A stretch of DNA of 39,341 nt from Bacillota bacterium (GTDB taxonomy: Bacteria; Bacillota; Clostridia; Acetivibrionales; DSM-1351): the NCBI GenBank assembly GCA_023441625.1, contig JAEZOA010000167.1:1-39341 (forward strand), read 5' to 3'. Below the pieces are notes generated by a model, which saw only the letters and a program-made list of their open reading frames with translations, was not told the origin of the DNA and searched no databases. A program made the translations under genes and the position numbers. Numbering within the stretch: position 1 is the first letter of the stretch; each line of letters begins with the position of its first letter. This document shows, in pieces, positions 23,977 to 30,810 of the stretch.

Positions 23977-24495
23977 ATGGATAAAATATCCATAAAAACT
24001 ATTTATGAGCAAAACAAAAAGGATGTTTATTCTTACCTATTGAGTCTTACACATAGCAAACCCCTTTCAGAAGACTTGACCTCAGACGTTTTTTTGGGTG
24101 CTATGAAAGCATTGCCTAAGTTTCAAGGTAATTCGAGTATAAAAACTTGGTTATTTTCTATTGCTCGTCACAAGTGGTATGAACATTTAAGAAAAAACAA
24201 AAAGGAACTTGATCCCGAAGATTTCATGAGAATATATTTATCGGATGATACTAATTTGGAAACAACCATAATGACAAAAGAATTAGTAAGTAGAATCTAT
24301 GAACTGTTAAATCAAGAACCTAGTAAAAACAAAGATATCGTATTGATGAGGGTGGATGGATTTTCCTATTTTGAAATCGCACAGAAACACAATATTTCAG
24401 AAAGTTCGGCAAGAGTAATTGATTTCCGCGCTAAAGGTAGAATTAGAGCAAATCTGTTGAAGGAGGGATATACTAGTGCATCAAATTTCCTGTAA
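23977..24495 (+). CDS. ECF-type RNA polymerase sigma factor
   Basis: The 172-residue sigma-70 family protein has region 2 (about 10-78, KDVYSYLLSLTHSKPLSEDL and SSIKTWLFSIARHKWYEHLR, the -10 binding part) and region 4 (about 110-160, SYFEIAQKHNISESSARVID, a helix-turn-helix for the -35 element). There is no region 1 or 3, as in extracytoplasmic-function sigma factors. The ATG follows AAGGGGG. The overlapping anti-sigma gene makes it likely to be held inactive until a signal. Its target promoters are unknown. A possible self-regulated promoter could lie in the 23885-23960 segment, but I could not define it. Confidence 0.9.
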   Translation: MDKISIKTIYEQNKKDVYSYLLSLTHSKPLSEDLTSDVFLGAMKALPKFQGNSSIKTWLFSIARHKWYEHLRKNKKELDPEDFMRIYLSDDTNLETTIMTKELVSRIYELLNQEPSKNKDIVLMRVDGFSYFEIAQKHNISESSARVIDFRAKGRIRANLLKEGYTSASNFL

Positions 24496-25012
24496 TGTCT
24501 GTATGGACTTAATGCCACTTGTTAAGGATGGTGTTGCCAGTGAAGAAAGTTGTGCTTTGGTAATAGAGCATATTTCAATATGTGAACACTGCTCCCTTGC
24601 CTTTGGTGGGGAAACGCAAAAAATCATAGCTATGGATGAAACTGTTGTATTGAATAAAATCAAAAACAAGCTAACATTATTTTTATTAAGTATTATTTTT
24701 GTTGGAACGCTGATTGGAATGGTGCTCTCCGATAGCATTGGTATGTTCTACAATGCTCTTATAATGCCTGCAATAGGTGGCTTTGGCTATATGCTATTAA
24801 GGAAAAAATCATATTTTTTACCGTTAGGCTTGTTTCTGTTTTCATTTGTATGGGTAAGCATTCGTGAAATCGTGAAAGGTTTTTTTACCAACTCTACCTT
24901 AGTTGACTTACTCATTATGTCAGCTTGGTGGTCTGGAATTTTTGCGGCATTTAGTGCCATTGGTGTTCTGATTGGCGGACTTTTATGCTACGCATTTAAG
25001 AAGGAGAGATAA
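24476..25012 (+). CDS. Zinc-finger anti-sigma factor with membrane segments
   Basis: A 178-residue protein starting at a GTG that overlaps the sigma gene by 20 bases, with GGAGGG upstream. The N-terminal ASD-type zinc finger has C-x2-C (CNVC, 6-9) and H-x3-C-x2-C (HISICEHC, about 31-38), which binds a sigma factor. After a short linker there are about four hydrophobic segments (about 62-82, 84-104, 112-131, 143-173), so it is an integral membrane protein. Translational coupling with the sigma gene implies that the two are made in a fixed ratio. The third gene starts one base after its stop. Confidence 0.82.
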   Translation: MHQISCNVCMDLMPLVKDGVASEESCALVIEHISICEHCSLAFGGETQKIIAMDETVVLNKIKNKLTLFLLSIIFVGTLIGMVLSDSIGMFYNALIMPAIGGFGYMLLRKKSYFLPLGLFLFSFVWVSIREIVKGFFTNSTLVDLLIMSAWWSGIFAAFSAIGVLIGGLLCYAFKKER

Positions 25013-25013
25013 A

Positions 25014-25799
25014 ATGAATTTAAAACTAAAAAAGATATTGGCTGGAGCTCTAGGAATCGGGCTAATTGTTTTATTATTGCTTTTTGTAAGCAGTTTTGTT
25101 GGAAATCCCATATCCAATGCATTGGCAAAAAAAGCTGTACAGCAATATATTGATACAAACTATAGTGATTTAAATTTAAAAATCCAAAGATGCAATTATA
25201 ACTTCAAGTTTTCATCCTATTGCGCATTTGTGCAATCAAACACAAGCATGGATACAGCCTTTAGCATTGATGTTGACAGCTTTGGAAATGTCTTGCGTGA
25301 TGACTATAAATATGAGGTTGCAAACAACTTTACTACATATCGGAGACTTGACAAAGAGCTTAGCGAAATTGCAAAAGAGATAATTGAAGGCAAGCTTGAT
25401 TATGACTTCGAGAATGTATTCATCCGCTTTGTGAAGGAAGCTGATATTATGGAGCTTAGGCGGGATATGAAGCTTGATATTCACAATCCCCCGCTCCCCC
25501 TGATGGTAGATGTTACATTATTTAGCAGTGATGTTTCCTACAGCAAAATTGCAGAGGTTGCAAAAGCTTTGGAAACCAACTTACAGCAACATAACGTCCC
25601 TGTTAACACATATAGCATACGAATTTTGCCTTTATCTAATAAGCCAAAAAATGAAAACCAAGCCGTCTCATGGGTCAATGACCTCTCTATTTCCGACTTT
25701 CCTGCAAATCGACTTGGTGAGGAAAACTTGCCACAGGTAATGGAGCATTTTGAGACAGTCCGAGTTTCAGAGAGAAACAAAGAAAAAGATAAGAAATAA
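25014..25799 (+). CDS. Membrane-anchored protein of the sigma operon (YfjL-like?)
   Basis: A 261-residue protein. The N-terminal membrane segment (about 8-28, LAGALGIGLIVLLLLFVSSF) is followed by an extracytoplasmic part of about 230 residues with a mixed alpha/beta pattern: YIDTNYSDLNLKIQRCNYNF, then SIDVDSFGNVLRDDY, then a second half with PPLPLMVDVTLFS and NTYSIRILPLS. It may be a YfjL-like protein, of a kind found with sigma/anti-sigma pairs in Firmicutes, but I am not certain. The start is set by AAGGAGAG 7 bases before the ATG, one base after the anti-sigma stop. Its position suggests a signal sensor or modulator. Confidence 0.7.
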   Translation: MNLKLKKILAGALGIGLIVLLLLFVSSFVGNPISNALAKKAVQQYIDTNYSDLNLKIQRCNYNFKFSSYCAFVQSNTSMDTAFSIDVDSFGNVLRDDYKYEVANNFTTYRRLDKELSEIAKEIIEGKLDYDFENVFIRFVKEADIMELRRDMKLDIHNPPLPLMVDVTLFSSDVSYSKIAEVAKALETNLQQHNVPVNTYSIRILPLSNKPKNENQAVSWVNDLSISDFPANRLGEENLPQVMEHFETVRVSERNKEKDKK

Positions 25800-25826
25800 T
25801 TTAACTCTTACCTTTAGCTCCGCCAT

Positions 25827-25875
25827 AAGGCTCCTACTTTACTAACTTTTGCTATCTGGTACAGGGAGCCTTTTT
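25827..25875 (+). terminator. Terminator of the sigma operon
   Basis: AAGGCTCC (25827-25834) pairs with GGAGCCTT (25865-25872), followed by a T run. The loop is 30 bases. It separates the operon from the converging iron-sulfur protein gene. Confidence 0.7.
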
Positions 25876-25883
25876 ATATCAAT

Positions 25884-26561
25884 CTATTTTACTGGACAAA
25901 CCCTGACACAAATACCGCACACTGAACCTCGACCAATATGCTTAAAATTTTGATTCATATACTCTGAGCATGCCTTCGCATTTACTACACTTTCCCGCTC
26001 CCCACCTATCACCCACTCATCTCCAGTCAGTGCATAGGCCGGGCATGCACTGACACATCTATTACAGTCCCCACACTTATTTTCATACACTTTATTTTCA
26101 CAAGGAAGTACCAAATCGGTAAGTACTGTCCCCAGCCTCACTCGAGGGCCAAAATCTCTATGAATAAAAAGTCCATTTTTCCCTATCCAACCTAGCCCTG
26201 CCAGAACAGCTCCTGTTTTATGAGGAAATACTCCACTATATGGAATAGCTGAAGTTGGAACGCTCTGCGATGCCCCAATTGAATATGCATTATAGTTGTT
26301 TTCAGATATTGCAAGTACTAATCTCAAGGATATTTGATCTATTAAGGAATTAACGCTGCGATAATGATTAAAATAGGTGAAAGTAGGCTTATCAGTTATT
26401 TCATCAATTATTGCATCAGATAACCTAATTCCAAAGGTTATTGCATAGGGATAATTTTTTAATGTATCCGGAAGAGACTTCTGTACATTAGAGAAGCCTA
26501 TAAATGTCGCTCCAAGCCCCAAAGCTAGTGTTTCAAGTTCTTTATAAAAATACTTGTCCAT
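25884..26561 (-). CDS. Short QueG-like 4Fe-4S protein
   Basis: A 225-residue protein with two ferredoxin-type clusters near the C-terminus: C-x2-C-x2-C-x3-C in CGDCNRCVSACPAYAL, and CGICVRVCPVK right at the end. Upstream lies a QueG-like N-terminal domain (GLGATFIGFSNVQKSLPDTL, PYSGVFPHKTGAVLAGLGWIGKNGLFIHRDFGPR). Full QueG is about 370-390 residues and has a HEAT-like C-terminal domain, absent here. So this is a 4Fe-4S double-cluster protein of the QueG/RdhA-related family, and the role is unknown. QueH, at 6115-6630, already supplies epoxyqueuosine reduction. The ATG (26559-26561) is 9 bases behind GGAGG; the longer frame is unsupported. Confidence 0.8.
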   Translation of the reverse strand: MDKYFYKELETLALGLGATFIGFSNVQKSLPDTLKNYPYAITFGIRLSDAIIDEITDKPTFTYFNHYRSVNSLIDQISLRLVLAISENNYNAYSIGASQSVPTSAIPYSGVFPHKTGAVLAGLGWIGKNGLFIHRDFGPRVRLGTVLTDLVLPCENKVYENKCGDCNRCVSACPAYALTGDEWVIGGERESVVNAKACSEYMNQNFKHIGRGSVCGICVRVCPVK

Positions 26562-26619
26562 CCAAATAAACCTCCACCTCTCACTGCCATTTAGGCAATA
26601 TAGAAAATTTTCTCCCACT

Positions 26620-26645
26620 ATGATATAATCAATATATTATATCAT
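26620..26645. promoter_or_regulatory. Inverted repeat with overlapping divergent -10 boxes
   Basis: ATGATATAAT (26620-26629) and ATTATATCAT (26636-26645) are perfect 10-bp arms, 6 bases apart, between the QueG-like gene and the DUF4364 gene. Both arms contain a TATAAT. The site may be the operator for the adjacent winged-helix DUF4364 protein, but that is inference. Confidence 0.45.
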
Positions 26646-26695
26646 AAATGAATTTGATTTTAATCTTTATAACCATCATGAGTCAGGGAGGCCTT

Positions 26696-27238
26696 ATGAA
26701 TTCTATTGAAAGTAGTAGAGAACTTGCCGAAAACAAGCTAATTTTATTATATATCATTAATAATCTGGAAGCCCCTATTTCCAATTTGCTTTTAACTAAA
26801 ATAATACTTGAAAATAAACTCATGAATTATATATTTTTGCAGCAGTATCTCGATGAGCTATGTGATGGTAAATTCTTAGATAAAATTGATTCTGACGAAA
26901 AGCTTTCATATAAAATATCCCCAGCTGGTAAGCAGAGTTTAGATTACTTTAGTTCACTCATAGCTGCTGGTACTAAATCAAGAATTGATGAAGCCATTAC
27001 AAATAATAAAAAACGTATAAAGTATGAAAATAGCGTAATTTCAGACTTTATGGTAGTCAATGAAAATGAATACCTTGTAAATCTTAAAATATGTGATGGC
27101 AGCTATACTTACATTGATTTGAAATTAACTGTAGGTACTAGAAATGATGCCTGTAAAATTTGCGATAACTGGACTCAAAATTCAGAAAGACTTTATAAGA
27201 AGATTTTATCTGATGTTAGCAACCCAAGTGAATTCTAA
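26696..27238 (+). CDS. DUF4364 family protein (predicted winged-helix)
   Basis: A 180-residue protein. The N-terminal half (about 5-75) has the form of a winged-helix domain: ELAENKLILLYIINNLEAPI, FLQQYLDELCDGKFL and YKISPAGKQSLDYF match the DUF4364 family, common in Clostridia. The C-terminal half (about 95-175) has a beta-rich VVNENEYLVNLKICDGSYTY segment. The family is of unknown function but is likely to bind DNA. The ATG at 26696 has GGGAGG 4 bases upstream, so the earlier start at 26648 is not used. The divergent palindrome at 26620-26645 could be its own operator. Confidence 0.8.
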   Translation: MNSIESSRELAENKLILLYIINNLEAPISNLLLTKIILENKLMNYIFLQQYLDELCDGKFLDKIDSDEKLSYKISPAGKQSLDYFSSLIAAGTKSRIDEAITNNKKRIKYENSVISDFMVVNENEYLVNLKICDGSYTYIDLKLTVGTRNDACKICDNWTQNSERLYKKILSDVSNPSEF

Positions 27239-27278
27239 TCAACCTCAGTATTTGAGATTGCAGATAGAAACCCATGGA

Positions 27279-27542
27279 TTAATAGTTTATTAGTCCATGT
27301 TTAATTCCACGTTCAGAACATTCCCTAATTAAAAGGTCTAGCTGATGTCTAACAAAATCAACTCTCAAACTTGCTATTTTCTTTTTACCATAATCATCAT
27401 TAACATCCTTCATGTAGATTTCGCACATCCTCAAGAACTTATATGTGCTTTGTATTTTGTCCATTAATATTTGGTCACTTATTATTTTAATATCTAAATC
27501 TCTAATGCATTCATAATTGCCATTTTCGGATTTCTTTTTCAT
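27279..27542 (-). CDS. Small protein of unknown function (87 aa)
   Basis: I do not recognise a family. The 87 residues are highly charged, with helix-forming composition: IKIISDQILMDKIQSTYKFLR, then MCEIYMKDVNDDY, then VDFVRHQLDLLIRECSERG. Length and charge recall small clostridial regulators such as Spo0E-type proteins, but the SxxxD motif is not visible. GGAGAAAG is about 7 bases before the ATG. It converges with the DUF4364 gene (40 bases apart). The imperfect palindrome around 27272-27299 overlapping its stop may be a terminator. Confidence 0.5.
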   Translation of the reverse strand: MKKKSENGNYECIRDLDIKIISDQILMDKIQSTYKFLRMCEIYMKDVNDDYGKKKIASLRVDFVRHQLDLLIRECSERGIKHGLINY

Positions 27543-27587
27543 ATTTACTTTCTCCTATCTAACCACCATTTTTCCGATATCTACCGC

Positions 27588-27695
27588 CGGCTAACACCCC
27601 CCACTTCTAAAGTGTTGGAAAAACCGCGCTACCACCCTGGATAACGATTTCTATGCTTCTGATGGAGTAAAAACTCCACCTAAAGCCAAGAACTC
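27588..27695 (+). repeat. Structured element related to the argG-leader element
   Basis: The stretch CCCTGGATAACGATTTCTA (27635-27653) matches CCCTGGATTAACGTTTTCTA in the argG leader (9224-9243) except for one indel and one base. In both copies it is followed by a hairpin with an AAAA-containing loop and then a CAAGAA motif: here TGGAGT/ACTCCA (27663-27668, 27673-27678) within an outer GCTT/AAGC pair. It lies upstream of the 87-aa gene on the minus strand and before the tandem repeat on the plus strand. The 27543-27905 gap holds this element, the repeat array at 27751-27894 and no gene. Confidence 0.5.
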
Positions 27696-27750
27696 TGTTT
27701 ATGAAATATTACTATTATATTCACAATAGCTGTATTTCATGCTTCCCAAA

Positions 27751-27894
27751 CAACGCAAGTTGGTAAACCAACATTGCTTATGTTATCAACGCAAGTTGGT
27801 AAGCCAACATTGCTTATGTTATCAAAACAGGTTGATAAGCCAACATCGCTTATGTTATCAAAACAGGTTGATAAGCCAACATTGCTTATGTTAA
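27751..27894 (+). repeat. Four tandem 36-bp hairpin repeats
   Basis: Units 27751-27786, 27787-27822, 27823-27858 and 27859-27894 are exactly 36 bp long each. Units 1-2 start CAACGCAAGTTGG, units 3-4 start CAAAACAGGTTGA, and all end AACATnGCTTATGTTA with the T/C variable base. The core TTGGT-AA-ACCAA or TTGAT..GCCAA can pair. Single copies occur at 29629-29664 and 18811-18847. The array lies just behind yhbY and is not spacer-based, so it is not a CRISPR. Confidence 0.9.
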
Positions 27895-27901
27895 TTAAAA
27901 A

Positions 27902-27921
27902 AGAGCTACTTAGGCAGCTCT
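27902..27921 (-). terminator. Terminator of yhbY
   Basis: AGAGCT (27902-27907) and AGCTCT (27916-27921) form a 6-bp stem with an 8-base loop, followed by T6 on the minus strand. It overlaps the yhbY stop codon. Confidence 0.55.
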
Positions 27922-28199
27922 ATAACGGAATTCTTTTCAGATGGTTTGTACAAAACAAATTTACTTCCTATTACCTGCACTATCTGCGACTGTGTTAACT
28001 CTGCAATTTCCTCGCACACAATCTTGGTATCGCACTCTGCATTTCTAAGTACAGTTGCTTTTATCAACTCTCTGGCTTCTAAAGCATCAGAAAATTGCTT
28101 TATCATATTTTCGTTAATTCCACCCTTACCAACTTGAAAGATGGGCTGAAGATTATTAGCTAATGATCTTAAATAGCTTCTCTGTTTTCCTGTGAGCAT
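27906..28199 (-). CDS. yhbY: YhbY-type CRM-domain RNA-binding protein
   Basis: A 97-residue CRM-domain (KOW-like fold) protein that binds pre-50S ribosomal RNA and helps large-subunit assembly. The motif GKQRSYLRSLANNLQPIFQVGKGG (2-25) has the conserved GxxG-type loop (QVGKGG), followed by LEARELIKATVLRNAE and VIGSKFVLYKPS. GGAGG lies 11 bases before the ATG. It is behind obg (33 bases) in the same direction and closes the ribosome-assembly cluster. Confidence 0.92.
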   Translation of the reverse strand: MLTGKQRSYLRSLANNLQPIFQVGKGGINENMIKQFSDALEARELIKATVLRNAECDTKIVCEEIAELTQSQIVQVIGSKFVLYKPSEKNSVIELPK

Positions 28200-28232
28200 A
28201 TATTACATTACCTCCTATTTATAAACGGCCAA

Positions 28233-29510
28233 TTACCGTGAATAGTCAAACTCAGTATCAAAAATTCGGACAGTATCGCCTTCTTGAATTCCCATTTTTT
28301 CCAGTGCACTAATAACTCCCTTTTTCTTGAGAGCTCTCTGAAAATACTGTAGTGATTCATAATTAGTTATATTTGTTGAACCTAAAACCTTTTTAAGCCA
28401 ACTGCCTTCAACAACATACACCCCGTCATCTATGTGAATCTCAAAAGGAACTTCTTCTTTAGCAGTATATATAACCTCTTCATCTTGGCTTTCTTCTAAC
28501 AATATAGTATCTGGTAATGTATTAAGAATATCTGCAATATAGTACATTAGCTCTTTTAAGCCCTTGTTTGTAGCTGCTGATATACTAAACACCTTATATC
28601 CTTTAGCCTCAAGTTCCTTCTTAAATTCAGAATAATTTTCTTCCGCCCCAGGAATATCCATCTTATTAGCAACAATAATTTGAGGTCTGGTTGCCAGTAA
28701 AGCGTTATACTTTTCTAATTCAGTATTAATTATATTAAAATCCTCTAAAGCATTACGACCTTCAATTCCCGACACATCTATGACGTGTACCAGTAGCTTT
28801 GTTCTCTCAATGTGCTTAAGGAACTCATGTCCAAGACCTACTCCCTCATTGGCACCTTCTATGATTCCTGGAATATCGGCTATTACAAAGCTCTTGCCAT
28901 GTTCTATTTGTACTACTCCTAAATTTGGCACTAACGTTGTAAAATGATAATTAGCAATCTTAGGTTTTGCAGCAGATACCATAGATAATATCGTAGACTT
29001 TCCAACATTTGGGAATCCAATTAATCCAACATCAGCTATCATTTTCATCTCAAGAATCAAATTAAACTCTTCACCAACATCTCCACTTTTAGCAAAGTAG
29101 GGCATCTGTCTAGTTGATGTTGCGAAATGCTGATTACCCCTGCCGCCTCTACCGCCTCTTGCTATAATATATGTCTGTCCTGGCTTTATTAAATCCACAA
29201 GTACAACGCCAGTGGTTTCATCCTTAACTATTGTTCCAACTGGAACCCTAATCACCAAATTTTCGCCACTTTTTCCAGAACGGTTAGTAGTTCCGCCATC
29301 CTCACCAGGTTGGGCCTTGAAATTCTTTTTATATCTAAAGTCAATTAAAGTATTTATACCTTCATCAACTTCAAAAATAACATCTCCGCCTTTTCCACCA
29401 TCGCCCCCATCTGGGCCACCAGCAGCTATATACTTTTCACGGTGAAAGGACACCATACCATTTCCACCATTTCCAGCCTTAACATATATTTTAGCACTAT
29501 CTTTAAACAT
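28233..29510 (-). CDS. obg: GTPase Obg (ObgE/CgtA)
   Basis: A 425-residue GTPase that binds the 50S subunit and is linked to ribosome maturation and, in sporulators, to sporulation control. The Gly-rich Obg fold (about 1-158) starts MFKDSAKIYVKAGNGGNG, with GGRGGRGNQHFA. The G domain (about 160-330) has P-loop GFPNVGKST, DIPGIIEGANEG, NKMD and SAATNKG. The C-terminal OCT domain (about 340-425) ends EGDTVRIFD. The ATG five residues into the open frame is preferred because GGAGAT lies 4 bases upstream; the first ATG overlaps it. It follows rpmA after a terminator-rich gap. Confidence 0.97.
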   Translation of the reverse strand: MFKDSAKIYVKAGNGGNGMVSFHREKYIAAGGPDGGDGGKGGDVIFEVDEGINTLIDFRYKKNFKAQPGEDGGTTNRSGKSGENLVIRVPVGTIVKDETTGVVLVDLIKPGQTYIIARGGRGGRGNQHFATSTRQMPYFAKSGDVGEEFNLILEMKMIADVGLIGFPNVGKSTILSMVSAAKPKIANYHFTTLVPNLGVVQIEHGKSFVIADIPGIIEGANEGVGLGHEFLKHIERTKLLVHVIDVSGIEGRNALEDFNIINTELEKYNALLATRPQIIVANKMDIPGAEENYSEFKKELEAKGYKVFSISAATNKGLKELMYYIADILNTLPDTILLEESQDEEVIYTAKEEVPFEIHIDDGVYVVEGSWLKKVLGSTNITNYESLQYFQRALKKKGVISALEKMGIQEGDTVRIFDTEFDYSR

Positions 29511-29628
29511 TTTTATCTCCATTTCCAGTCTGAATAAATGATTAATCTTGAAATCTATTATAACATTTAATTCAGAAGTTTATCCATGAATAGAAGTATT
29601 AGTTCAGAATTCTGTCAATTTTAAAAAA

Positions 29629-29664
29629 CAACATAAGTTGGCAAGCCAACATTGCTTATGTTAA
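29629..29664 (+). repeat. Dispersed 36-bp hairpin repeat, intact copy
   Basis: A single unit with the best pairing: AACATAAG/CTTATGTT outer arms and TTGGC/GCCAA inner arms around AA. It matches the array at 27751-27894. It lies between the rpmA terminator region and obg. Confidence 0.8.
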
Positions 29665-29738
29665 GAAAAAGCCCAGCTTTGCTGGACACACGGCGCACTT
29701 AAAAAGGTAGAAAATGCATATCACATTTTCTACCTTTT
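29665..29738 (-). terminator. Two terminators behind rpmA
   Basis: 29702-29738: a perfect 15-bp stem AAAAGGTAGAAAATG/CATTTTCTACCTTTT with T5 on the minus strand. 29665-29685: CCAGC/GCTGG with an AAA loop and GCTTTTTC on the minus strand. Together they end the rplU-prp-rpmA transcript, so obg needs its own promoter. Confidence 0.8.
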
Positions 29739-29755
29739 ATTTTAATGCGATAATA

Positions 29756-30037
29756 TTAATTAGCAGTAATAATCTTAACCTGCTTTTTATCTCTGCCAAG
29801 TCTTGCAAACTTAACCTTTCCATCCTTTAGTGCAAATAATGTATCATCTTTACCAATACCAACATTTTCACCTGGATGAATCTTTGTTCCTCTTTGACGA
29901 ACAAGAATGTTTCCAGCCAGTACAAACTGACCATCAGCTCTCTTTACGCCAAGTCTTTGAGCCGCACTATCACGACCATTTCTAGAACTACCAACACCCT
30001 TTTTATGAGCAAAAAGTTGTAAATTAACCTTTATCAT
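29756..30037 (-). CDS. rpmA: Ribosomal protein L27 with cleavable leader
   Basis: The 93-residue 50S protein L27, placed near the peptidyl transferase centre. The Firmicute-type N-terminal extension MIKVNLQLFAHKKGVG is present; it is removed after LFA by the protease Prp to expose the mature end. SSRNGRDSAAQRLGVKRADG and NVGIGKDDTLFALKDG are conserved. GGAGG lies before the ATG, 4 bases after the prp stop. It is the last gene of rplU-prp-rpmA before the double terminator. Confidence 0.98.
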   Translation of the reverse strand: MIKVNLQLFAHKKGVGSSRNGRDSAAQRLGVKRADGQFVLAGNILVRQRGTKIHPGENVGIGKDDTLFALKDGKVKFARLGRDKKQVKIITAN

Positions 30038-30041
30038 GAAA

Positions 30042-30374
30042 CTACACCTCCTCAGCCATTACCTTTACATAGTCGGGATAAGCATACGCTATCTGTTTGA
30101 ATCCTATTTCTGCAGCGGCCATAATTACATTGGCATCATGTCTTAATTCAGGTACTAAATCCATATCAAGCTTACATGACATAAATCCATCCCTCTGTTT
30201 AAAAAAACCCTTCAGCCCAACAAGCTCTTCTATAGCCCCTACCGCAGTATAAGCGATTGCAGAAATTGCCGAACATACAATATCACTGCCCTCTTCGGCA
30301 TAACCTGCATGTCCTTTAACAACAAACTGTTTAATATTCCCTGCTAAATCCTTACCTATATTAACATTAATCAT
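30042..30374 (-). CDS. prp: Ribosomal-processing cysteine protease Prp
   Basis: A 110-residue cysteine protease (YsxB family) that removes the L27 leader in Firmicutes. The catalytic His (GHAGYA, residue 22) and Cys (DIVCSAISA, residue 34) are present, and the length is normal. It is encoded directly before its substrate rpmA. The start at ATG lies 13 bases after the rplU stop and has only a weak AAGGG upstream, so translation may be coupled. Confidence 0.93.
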   Translation of the reverse strand: MINVNIGKDLAGNIKQFVVKGHAGYAEEGSDIVCSAISAIAYTAVGAIEELVGLKGFFKQRDGFMSCKLDMDLVPELRHDANVIMAAAEIGFKQIAYAYPDYVKVMAEEV

Positions 30375-30387
30375 TAATAGTTAACCC

Positions 30388-30699
30388 TTATGCATTGATC
30401 TTTTCAATCTGAACCTTTGTATATGGTTGTCTGTGACCTTGCTTCTTTTTGTAATTCTTCTTCGCCTTGTATTTGAAAACAATAATCTTTTCACCCTTAC
30501 CATGGCTAAGAACCTTTGCATTAACAGAAGCACTTGCTATTATTGGAGCTCCAAAACTAGCTTTTCCATCCTTGGATACAGCAAGAACTTTATCAAAAGT
30601 AACTGCTTCTCCTTCTTCTGCGAATAATTTTTCAACGAAAACAACATCGCCTTCTTGAACTTTATACTGTTTTCCACCAGTCAATATAATTGCGTACAT
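30388..30699 (-). CDS. rplU: Ribosomal protein L21
   Basis: 103 residues, with MYAIILTGGKQYKVQEGD at the start, GEAVTFDKVLAVSKDG and GEKIIVFKYKAKKNYKKKQG near the end. L21 binds 23S rRNA and is needed early in 50S assembly. The open frame extends 19 codons upstream, but AGGAGGTG seven bases before the ATG at 30697-30699 fixes the start. It leads rplU-prp-rpmA and has a structured leader. Confidence 0.97.
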   Translation of the reverse strand: MYAIILTGGKQYKVQEGDVVFVEKLFAEEGEAVTFDKVLAVSKDGKASFGAPIIASASVNAKVLSHGKGEKIIVFKYKAKKNYKKKQGHRQPYTKVQIEKINA

Positions 30700-30800
30700 G
30701 ATACACCTCCTACTAACAGTCTCGCCGACTAAATGACGTTTACACATCATAGGCAATAATTCTAAACGAATTATATTTAGGAGCCTTGGCCGAGCGGCTA
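30700..30800 (-). promoter_or_regulatory. Probable L21 leader (autoregulatory RNA)
   Basis: The 111 bases between rng and rplU hold small helices on the minus strand, including AGTC/GACT around GGCGA next to the ribosome binding site (about 30719-30731) and GCC/GGC-rich pairing near 30785-30800. L21 leaders in Firmicutes control rplU-prp-rpmA. I match it by position and structure only. Confidence 0.35.
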
Positions 30801-30810
30801 CCGAATAATT

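Noticed and set aside
27624..27638. On the minus strand AGGGTGGTAGCGCGG resembles the T-box antiterminator motif.
   Set aside because: The related copy in the argG leader reads AGGGCCGTACC at the same place. There is no specifier stem, matching terminator arm or amino-acid gene downstream, so the likeness is probably chance.
27751..27894. Tandem 36-bp repeats as a possible CRISPR array.
   Set aside because: There are no unique spacers between units, no cas genes nearby, and the units are contiguous with small internal variation.
27774..27998. Plus-strand open frame with a 12-residue repeat.
   Set aside because: It is produced by the 36-bp tandem DNA repeat, has no ribosome binding site, and runs antisense into yhbY.
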